Source of the DNA: Bugulina stolonifera | Taxonomy: Eukaryota; Bryozoa; Gymnolaemata; Cheilostomatida; Bugulidae | Direction of reading: 5' to 3' | DNA: 64,000 bases | Assembly: GCA_935421135.1 (NCBI GenBank) | Contig: OW285190.1 | Location: 14,270,501-14,334,500, forward strand | Shown: positions 37,501 to 47,469 of the stretch, piece by piece | How the letters are laid out: the number at the start of each line of letters is the position of its first letter | Position numbering within the stretch: position 1 is the first letter of the stretch | Notes under the pieces: model-generated | Told to the model about the DNA's origin: nothing | The model's database searches: none | What the model saw: only the letters and a program-made list of their open reading frames with translations | Program-made: the position numbers and the translations under genes

Positions 37501-39267
37501 TAAGGGAGTTTGATTTAAAATTCAGTGTTAGCTCCGCTTGTTTGCAGTGAGTTTAGTCTTGCTCTGACCAGTCATGGTGTTTAGTCTGAAACTGGGTTGT
37601 CACTGCAATATTTGTATTATTCACTACTAGCTAGTAGGCCTACAATTAGTAGTTACAAAGATGCAAGCTATATAATAATGATTATTTGCTTTTGTATAAT
37701 TCTTCATATTAATCACAATAATTATGTCTTACAAGTTGTAAATGTCATCTCTACAGGTCAGTGCAGGATACCTGTCACATTTATTGCTTTTAGAAGCAAT
37801 TTACATAATTCATAATCATTACATCACTGCCCTTCTTTAATGAGATATGTATTATAATTATGTATCACTGACCGTTATAAGTCTAGGTAATTGCATAACT
37901 TGCTACATAATCTAACATAAAATGGCTTTTACAAGTTAAAACAGAGCCATGAATGGATCAGCAATGATTTATTGGAAAATGTAACTTGTTCTGCAAGTAA
38001 ATATCGTTATTCAATGATGTCCAATGTCGATTTGCACCGCTTTATATTAGAATGTTATTGTCATCAGTTAATAGACACTGTTGTTGTCGTAGTTTATAGT
38101 TGTAAGTTATAACGGTCTAGCTTGCGTTCAGTTTTGTGTTGAAGCAATCCTCTCTTTGAATGAACTGATCTGATTTTTACTCAATAAAGAAAGACACAGT
38201 CCAAGCCGTTCCTACTCTAGTCCAATCTTTATCAACGTGCCTATTATCATTTTACAAACCATCAATTTTTAGCTCATTAAAATTAGGAATTACTAGAAGG
38301 GAACTGATACATTGGTAGAATGACATTTTGAAGAAGAGGAACTAAACATGACTTCTGATCAGTTGATATCAAAACACTTTGTTATTGTTATGATAAAGCA
38401 GTTTATTAGAAAGCAAGATTGGGAATAGATGTGAAGCAGTTGTCCACACCAATTTCCCTCCCATACCACAGTTCTTGCTCTTGTGGCTGGCTGCACTTTT
38501 GATGTATAGTCATACGGGTTACATTAACTAGAGTAACTGTGAGATTTAACACTGATTAACCAAAGGATTATTCCTAATCTCTGTGATGTTTGAATTTTTA
38601 TAAATTAGAATAATGTTATCTCCATTTCCATCAGGTTTGTTTGATCCTAGCTTGGTTGCCCATGCCCAGACCACAACTGAAATTCTTAGCAAAAATTCCC
38701 ATTGATTCTCAGGATAGCGAATGTAGGCTCAGCCTAAGTTCTACTTGCATTTTTCATAAAAAGGTGGGTGGACAGAAGAATATAAAGTGGTATAATCTTA
38801 AAATAACCTTGAATACGATTTAAATTTATCAAAAGAAGTAATAAATTGTCTACTCTGTGTGTTACTTATTATCTTAAGTCATAATAATTACTAGTTTAAA
38901 AACATATATTTACATGTAGATTACGATGCAGTATATCCTACTCATTATTGTCATATAATAGAACTCACTTTCCCTGATGCTGATTGATTAGTGGAAATTA
39001 ATTTTGTTGCAATATTGCAAAAATAATTCCATAATAATTATTAACTTTAATTATTATTTGTTAATTTGAAATACCTAGGTTTTTGTATACATGCAGTAGT
39101 AGCTTAGGTTTCCAAGCATGATTAGCATCCAGACATATTAGTCCTAATCATGTTTATAAGACAAACAGTCACTGACTGAATGAGTGTTTATATGGATCTC
39201 TCATGTACATGGTGTAATATAATAATTACCCAGACAATGCTTGTGACACAGTGAGGCTGTTATGCTA
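34537..39267. other. Gene-poor spacer, left part
   Basis: About 4.7 kb of AT-rich DNA without an exon I can support. Open frames are short and show no family motif. The tandem arrays typical of the genic half are absent. AGTTATCTGCCC-like motifs occur near 37418 and 40876, and a GGGGACAACTCC at 35032-35043. Confidence 0.5.
34769..34774 (+). terminator. Candidate polyadenylation signal of the 29-exon gene
   Basis: An AATAAA about 230 nt after the preferred stop codon (34534-34536). It is a short motif in AT-rich DNA and so weak on its own. Confidence 0.35.
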
Positions 39268-39805
39268 GGGCCACACTGACGCGATTTTTTGTGTGAATAG
39301 CGAATTTTGGCCAAAGGCGAATTCGCAAATCGCAAATTTTGTGCGAATTCGCTCAAAATTAGCGATTTCGCACTCGCTGATCTCAATCAGCTAATTCGCA
39401 ACTCGCTAACTTGTGATTGGCCAATTTTTACTTGTCACGTTACTGTCACGTGTTCAGAGCCACGGATTTTCAATCAATCATGAGTTTAAATTATTATATT
39501 GAAATTTTTATTTTAACTGATGAATAAAATGACTACTTCCGTTTGCAAGAATTGTGTAAAACGAATAAAAGTAAGAATAAAATGATTATTCTATTTTAAT
39601 TATAATTCTATTTTACATTTTTCGGAGTTCTAGTTCTGCAGTGAATGAGAAACGTGACCGAGGATAATAATTTTTGATCCCTCATTGGGTGAAATCAATG
39701 CGAATTCGCTTATAGCTTTTGCAGTGTGGCACGCTTGATTATAATTTGCGAATTCGCCTTTGGCCAAAATTCGCTATTCGCAAAAAAATTCGCGTCAGTG
39801 TGGCC
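39268..39805. mobile_element. MITE-like element with about 62-bp terminal inverted repeats
   Basis: The left arm 39269-39330 starts GGCCACACTGACGCGA. The right arm 39744-39805 is its reverse complement with a few mismatches; both include AGCGAATTTTGGCCAAAGGC and GAATTCGC. No open frame inside is long enough for a transposase, so it is non-autonomous. Flanks are CTAG on the left and TAAG on the right, so the duplication is unclear (TA or an imperfect TAR). I do not assign a superfamily. Confidence 0.8.
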
Positions 39806-42800
39806 TAAGCCTTAGCAGCTCTCTCTCGAAACAAAGAGGACAATTTCTAATGCTTATGAAACTCCGAAACAAGTTGGGAGACATTCATTTCCACCGAATT
39901 ATGTTTGAAACTTTGGTTGGAATATGTAGAAGTAAATGTGACTTGCATGGGTGGACATCTGCGAATTGTGTGAGAATGGAGCGCAGTGCATTACTCTCAA
40001 GATATATCTGTCACCTTACCAACACTCTCCCCGTTTATTTGATGCAATCATCGATAAATGTTTCACCATGCTTATCACTTGCTGATAAAAGGAAAAATGG
40101 CCAAAAAGTAGTTGCCATAAATTACATGAAAAGGATATAGAATTTTAGATCTCATAACAGATTTTGCTCAGTTCAGTCAAGTGGTATCAGATAATGAGCA
40201 CATAATTCTATAAATTGGACATGGGCTATGTTTAAAGTCCATCATACTTTGCATAATTCTTATTTATATATTTTTATAAAAGTGGCTTTTAGCGGTTATC
40301 AATTTCATTCATGGATACTTGAATAGCCCTGAATCAAGGTCTATTCCATAAGTATTTACATGTTCATAAGGTTAAATTCTGGTATGACATGCATATAACA
40401 TGACTATTCAGATGTTTGCGTTGAACCTACACATGCATGTACCTACATGTACATATACATATATGTAAGAGAACAATAGTTTTGGTAATTTCAGTGGTTA
40501 AAGTGGTTATGGTGGTTAAAGTGCAAATATGCTAATGAGGTTACTAGCTACTAAACCCATTTTACTAAAAATAAATATTATTAACATAACCTCTGAATAA
40601 TTAGCCAAAAGTTTATTTCTCAGAACCAGAAAATGGCTACTGACTTGAGTTTTGGAAGAACCAAATTTGTAATGAATCAGCACATTAGGACTCCAATTCT
40701 ACATTGTAGTTGCTAGTAACTGGCAACTGTGGTACCAACAGACATGAAAGAGCGAGAGGGGTGTAAGGAAGGCTACTCCAGATGAATTCAGATTCGTACT
40801 TCTTCTTTACCTGTAGTTTGTACAATTGCAAATGTGGTCTATATTAATTATCTAAACAGCAACAAACATAAGTGGAAGTTATCTGCCCTTTTCCAATTCT
40901 GTGGGTCTATTCTGGATGAAAGCAGGAACTATTATGTCAACTATAATATTCAAATCTGAGGTTCCTTCTGTGCAAGTTAGAAAGTTTGAGTTAATAAATT
41001 TCATATAAGCATTTTATCTACACTAATCTCTCGCATTTATAGCTACTTTAGTAGTTTTTGCCCCTTTGGACACAACATTATAAGAAGTAGATATATTATT
41101 ATAATATCATAATGTCATGGGATCAGATACCCTTAGAAATATAACGTGTAAATATCAATATCAAATAAATTACAACTTGTTTATGCCAGTCCATTATCAG
41201 ATTTCAAAAACATCCAGTATATATGGCAACTGTAAATAACACACTGCACTTAAATGGGGTAGGGTTGCATTATCCTACCATTCAATTGTATCTGTATGAA
41301 TCTCAAAGGAAATACTGACAAAAGTGTCTCTAAAATTGCTACCAAATCAAAACACCTGGTCAAATCAAAAGAAATTATAATATATGTGTGGAGTATTATG
41401 TTGCCTGTTAATGGTACCGTAAGGCTTAATAAAATCTATATCCAAACACCAAATGGTTGCGGATATACCACTTGTCTCATTTTGGTTCAACATTAACTCT
41501 CCATAAATAATAGGTAATGGCTATTTACTCAACAAGCAAATCCCAGTCCAAACTCCTAAGAGTTTAGTTTTAATTATTTTTTCATTTTAATTATGCTCAT
41601 ATTATTTCAAATTTTTTAATTATTTCTTTGAAAATAGTTTTACCTGGAAGTCAAGTTTATGGTATGTTTACAATGTTGTCTTTCCTTGTCTTTTATCTTG
41701 GTGACTAGCAGATCTGTGATGAGAAATTAGATATGGAGATTTGACCAGAATGTGGCGCTAGGATGGATATAGGCTTACCAACACTCTTGTGTTTAATTTC
41801 CTCCAACACTCATGCCCTTGGTCACCCCAAACCAGCTGGTCATTCATCATTGTAGCTGGTAAAAAATGATTGTCATTATTTTAATACAATTATAATCAAT
41901 GTCCAGTGATATTAATTATAATATATATATATCATTGTGTATACTATCCCCTACCTGTGGTTAGAAGCCAAGCTCTGTGTATGTGAAAGTGAAAAGCTTT
42001 ACATAATAACGATCTAGCATAGGAAATTAAAAATGGATACTTCTTGCAATAGTACATACATGTAGATTGGAGGTCAATGCAGATTGTTATTGTTATTCTG
42101 TGTGGCGACTTAAGCTGACAAATTTTGTGCCAAGTAATACTTACTTAACATTACACTGATCATTTTATTATTAAATGTACTGCAGCTGCAGCATGATGCA
42201 ATAGCAGCATATAAGTATGTAAATGTCAAGATAATATATATTATTGTAATGTTTACTGTCTGACTTACACATAATATTACGAAAAGACTTCAGCAGGGAG
42301 AAATTTGATAATAACTATGACTACGTCATCCTGCTGTATTATTTGACTGATAACATAGATATTACAAGCCTGGTATGATTGTGCATATAGCATAAGGGCA
42401 GATGTGGCAGTGGGATAGATACACATTATGTACATTATAAGGCCTATAAAAAGTGACACTAATTCGGATGAACAGCTACTATTTTGGCACCTGATATTTG
42501 CAGCATGTATCATCAACTGTTAATTACCACGATGATGTTGATCCATTATGGATATAACTTTGCAGTATTACTGTGTTAATGAATCATTAAAGCTTTTTAT
42601 TGTTTTTCTTTATTCCTATTGAAACCACACTATCAAAACAACAATTGTATTCTTTTTGTTGAAGATATTTTTAATACAGTCAGTTGTCTCCTTTTGGTCT
42701 CACTTTTGGTCGATTTCATTATCTAAACAAAATAGCACTGGCACACTTTGACAGGTGTTGAGTCACTCCAAAGCACTATATTCAGTCAGTGCAGAACTAT

Positions 42801-43292
42801 AATAGGCCTCTAAAGAAAGGATGTGGGGTGTTACAGATGATGTACATGACTTGTAGTTTATAGCATGTTAGACATTCTAGTTAGTGATACACCAGGTATT
42901 TTACAGCTCCACAGTCTAAGTACAATGACTTGGCTCTAAACACAGCATAAAGACAGATAATCTCAAGATTAATATAATGTTATTTAGTCTGATATAGTAT
43001 TAGCATGCCTATCCTCATTTACATTACAGACACTGATCATGTTTAATATTATTTTATTATTATTTATTAACATTTTTATTGAATTAATGAGAGCTAATGA
43101 AAATTATTGATGCATAACCAGGTTCTAAGAAAGGACATTCTCTCAATGGAAAATGCACGGCGCTATTTCATTCACATAAGACATGGCTATGTGCACAAAT
43201 TCCGCTTTGGCTCTGAAACGTGTATAGACACGCTTTAAAGGGTGGGAGACTTCAAATATATAAAACTGTCCAGCGGATCTTCAGCAACCTAA

Positions 43293-43406
43293 ATGTCAGG
43301 CACAGACCAACTTGCTCTGTCACAGGGCTGCGAACTCACTGGCCAGGGTCAGAAGCAAATTCCATATTTTCGCGCTAGGATCCCTGAGTGCGCAGATGAG
43401 CTTCAG
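43293..43406 (+). CDS. Candidate first coding exon, gene unidentified
   Basis: A roughly 450-bp island (43.16-43.62 kb) stands out by higher GC in AT-rich DNA. It has a TATAAAA-like box near 43258, an ATG at 43293 opening 38 codons, then an excellent donor CTTCAG|GTAGGT at 43407. The frame stays open to 43661 if unspliced. No homology is recognised and no partner exon was found. The ATG is only about 35 nt past the TATA-like box, so the promoter reading is doubtful. It could equally be a non-coding transcript or a repeat fragment. Confidence 0.25.
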
Positions 43407-46354
43407 GTAGGTATGATTTTCTTTGACCAAGCCAAGTCCCAGGTCGATAGCCCTTTTGGCCTAGGACAGACGGCCATCTTGGGATTTTTATTTGCGACCC
43501 ATGTTGGTTCTAGAGGTCACGAAGACATTATAATATGTAGTAGTAGTGCTGCTACTGAGACCGTGGGCTGCTTCTCTGTGCCAGGTTTCAAGTTCCATGT
43601 AGGTTATTACACCATGATAAATAATTTTGCATTACAAAACTTCTTGCAACTTTTCTTATAGAACTAGGTTGCTGCCAAGCTAGTTATGTGAACACTTGTC
43701 TGTGGTTCTGTTACCAACACATACCAATATTGACATGCTATGAGGCTTTGACTAGATACAAAGTTGATGGCATAAAATAAGATAATAGCAATGGTTGACA
43801 TTTCTTATCCTCTTTAAGTATCAGGGGGTGACATGGAGAGAGGGTGACACAATGTTATGTTTACTCAGGCTACAATTATGCTCTTTGGTTTAAAAGTCAA
43901 TGAGCAATAAATTTAAAAGCCTGACTCAGCTCTCTAACAGGAATAATACCCCCTAGCCTAGGTTCTTGAATTATAGTTAGAGAAGTAGTAAATCGGCCCA
44001 CAACTACAGAATACTAATAACGTTCTTATGTAAATATAAATACTTGAGGAGGGGTAAGTCAGTGAATTATTGTCATAATATGTTGCCTAAAACCCCATTT
44101 ATGATCATTTTGCTTGTTGTTTGATAATAAACATACTTGTGTGAAACAGATGACAGGATTAGCTTGATGTTATGTAACTCAGCCCCATGTATATGATATA
44201 TTTAGGTTAAATTAATGGTAGCAGGTAATTTCTAAAATTTCGAGGGATTGCTATTTAGGGAGGTTTGATTGGAAATCACCATTTTATCACAATACAACAG
44301 TGCTGCTAAAAAGGGGTTTGCCTAAACATGAATAACCAACTTCGGTTAGTCTTGTGTGAAACTCTAGAGGTCTGGTATTATAGCCTACTAATTTTACTGA
44401 TCTTATAGCCTACTGACCCAAGACTTTGGAACCTAGACAGATGTGTACAGAAGGGAAATTCATAGGTGTAAAATTAAGTAATTAATGTGGGTTATATTTC
44501 GTAAACTAATTATCATCAGCAGTCTCACTGGCAGCTTTCCCTGTGCCCTGCTGACAGTCAGAATGAGTTTAACACCTAGCTGAAAAGCAAATCTAATCAA
44601 TTTATTGCATTTTTACTTTTTGTTATTCATCTGTTATATTTCATAACAAGTTGCACCACATGGGGAGACTAATCTCCTACTAGCAGACGTGGGCACTCTG
44701 CCACAGCAGTGTTCATCTTTTGCTCTGATGTGGGGAAGCACATACATGTATAACCAATACTTCAATTGAGGTATTGAAAATTAACAGATGGACATTATAG
44801 TCATTTTTCTTGAACACTGCATTACAGAGGCCAAAAACGAAACCAAAGCCACACAACAGCATATAAAAATGATAGATATTATTTTATAAGCTAAGCAGTT
44901 ACTTAAGATATTTAGTTTGTAAAAAATTTCATATCTTCAGCTGTTAGTTATCATTAGCTCTTCTGCGTGACTGGTAGAATTTAAGCTCTTTTGTCAACTG
45001 GTTGATTGTCAGCAGCCCTCCATCCCAGTCTATATCACTACTTCAGTGCAAACAGCTTGTGTAAGCCACTTCAATATTTTATCTAACTGGTTTGGCACCA
45101 GAAATCCACCATAGATAAGAACACAATTAAACTTAAACAATTCTAGCTGTTCATTTGGGCTTATTGATTTTTGACTATAAAACATACAATAGTTTATGAT
45201 TAAAGTACTTTATTTTGAAAATTTTAATTATAATAGTGAATTACTAATAATTCCATTTTCTTTATACTGAAGCGCGATTCAAAGAGGTTAGTTAATATTA
45301 GAATCGGCAGTTGATTGACAATGTCATATTTTGCAATCTGACAATATTATTCTGACTGTTATACTGGCCACTGACTTTATGTAATAATATAGTTTGCCAT
45401 TTGAACAGAGAAGCAGAAGCATCTACAGTGTAGGACTAAATATATAATGCGTATTAAAGGTTACATCATTCTCCTTTCGAAAACATCTATATTGATTAAC
45501 ATTTTCAGGTTGGAGTTGTCTTTTCTCTGTTACACGTAGTTTGTGACGCTTTCCATGGGTCTATAATAGCTCTATTAAGATATAGCTCGAGAAAAAACAA
45601 TTTTTCTTTGTGAGTAAAATTACCGGCATGTTTTAATGAGTCAGCAGAACTTGACTTTCTAACAACAGAGCCTCAATTAGATCTTGATTGCTCATAGTTG
45701 CCACATACACGTACATGTCCATATTATATAATATATAACAATATATATCCTGATCGAGACTTGGCAAGGGAGATAGAGACTATGCTAGTCTACTTGAATC
45801 TGTTCAACCACAGTGAGAGCAGTTATGGCCATTACCACTTAGACAGGCCTATTTTAGGACCAATCAATAATATCTAGTGAGTCCTATATCATTTCAAATT
45901 TCTGGATCATTTAGATTTGGGGAAATTAAACTACCATGTATATATTTCCCTCATACCACATACACATGTAATTTGAATGTCTGTCAAACCAATTGAGTCA
46001 TTGTTACCTCTATTCCCCTACAACTTTCCAAGTATTAAATATTGTGCAACCAATAAATCAGTTATATTGATCGCACTTCTTTACTAGAAGAGCCCATTTA
46101 GCCCGAATTTGTACTGTACACAAATGGAGTATGAATTCTAAACTTTAAAAGTTTGGGTGTGTTCATTGGCAACGATCAGATGGACTCAATAGCTTGGAAC
46201 TCAGGCTGCCATGTTCTGTCTCTTGAAGTTCTATCAATACTTTGATGCAGACCTCCCAGAGTACCAGCATAAATTGGTGACAAACGCTAGCCACTTGTTC
46301 CATGAATATATTTATACATTACTTGCATAATCACACTAGTATTTCCATGGTACA

Positions 46355-46393
46355 ATTGTCTATATACATGTATGCTACATGTATATAGACAAT
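46355..46393. repeat. Perfect 18-bp palindromic hairpin
   Basis: Arms 46355-46372 (ATTGTCTATATACATGTA) and 46376-46393 are exact reverse complements around a 3-nt loop TGC. It lies about 0.7 kb left of the retrotransposon. Confidence 0.9.
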
Positions 46394-47071
46394 ATTGTAA
46401 TTACATGATCACATCGTAGGCCTACATATCATAAGTGCCTAAGCTGTGTACCTGCAGAATTTATATCTTTTGGACATTAGACCATTTTCTCAGATAAAAT
46501 ACTTTTGAAAAACATTAGTGTACAACACATTAGTAACAGTATATAGTTGGCCCTGGTTGTGAAGGGCTCATAATACAACACTGATTAATACTAGTAGTCT
46601 ACAGTTCTACCGCTGCTGTCATTAGCTGACCTTCGCTTATTGGGTGACTCATTTTAAAGACTCAATAATTGTGTACTGGTGTAGACTTTGCTGACCCCAG
46701 TAGCTAGGGTTGGCTGACTAACTATACATATTATTATTGTAATGGTATTTGCATACACATGGTTCAATATAATACAACAAATTAGTGAGACTGCAGTTGC
46801 CACTATGTCTTATCTTCATTGATTTCAGTGCTCGGTTTTTGTCTTTTACACGTTTTGTTATCTTCTTTCTATATCTTTTGTATTACTCACCATCACACCG
46901 AGGAGTAGGGAGTAACGGTGAATAAACAGACTGCGTTATCTGAAATCAATTGTAATCTCATTTTATCTTTTTTGTAGCAGAGAAAGTATATCGTTTCCAA
47001 TAATGCGCTTTTAATATTGCATAGAGTAGGGGCTATCATACAAAATTATAGTAATATCCACTAGATGCTGT

Positions 47072-47076
47072 CAAAA
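47072..47076. other. Target-site duplication, left copy (CAAAA)
   Basis: CAAAA lies directly before the left LTR and again directly after the right LTR (51474-51478). A 5-bp duplication marks a genuine integrase-mediated insertion and fixes the element ends. Confidence 0.9.
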
Positions 47077-47439
47077 TGTGCTCTGTTTACTCAGTCCAGT
47101 TACTACACTGATTATTCTCACTTGACTTCTGATTTATTGTGTTCTCAAAGCCAGCTTATATAGCAGGCAGCAAAGTATTACAATATGTTTACGTCAAAAT
47201 ATGAATCATAAAATGCTGCTAAATTCAGTCTATGATGCGTCATCACTTGTTTGCAAACAACAACATGATTGTAAAGTGTATAACATGATGAAACTGCTAT
47301 GTGCTGCCTATCAATCATAGGCAGCCCAAATTAACTCAAGCGTCATCATCAAGTTTATATATCAACACAGCTTATAATGTCAACACAAACAATGAACCAC
47401 AACTAGACACAAACTTGTAACAATAACAAAGTCATCACA
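47077..47439 (-). repeat. 3' LTR of the retrotransposon
   Basis: 363 bp, no difference seen against 51111-51473. In the direction of transcription (right to left) it has TATATAAG at 47162-47155, AATAAA at 47138-47133, and ends at 47077. Confidence 0.95.
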
Positions 47440-47447
47440 TTCCCCCA
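47440..47447 (-). promoter_or_regulatory. Polypurine tract of the retrotransposon
   Basis: On the minus strand ATGGGGGA abuts the 3' LTR (TGTGATGAC). It is in the right place to prime plus-strand DNA synthesis, though short. Confidence 0.65.
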
Positions 47448-47469
47448 TGATCTCAAGATCACATCAAAG

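Larger units (their letters stand above)
39806..47071. other. Gene-poor spacer, middle part
   Basis: About 7.3 kb of AT-rich sequence. The only exon-like island is at about 43.16-43.66 kb (separate entry). A perfect palindrome is at 46355-46393. No RNA gene or recognisable protein domain seen. Confidence 0.5.

Noticed and set aside
39760..40140. 126-codon open frame after the MITE
   Set aside because: It starts inside the right terminal repeat, has no recognisable motif and no clear splice sites. Probably chance.
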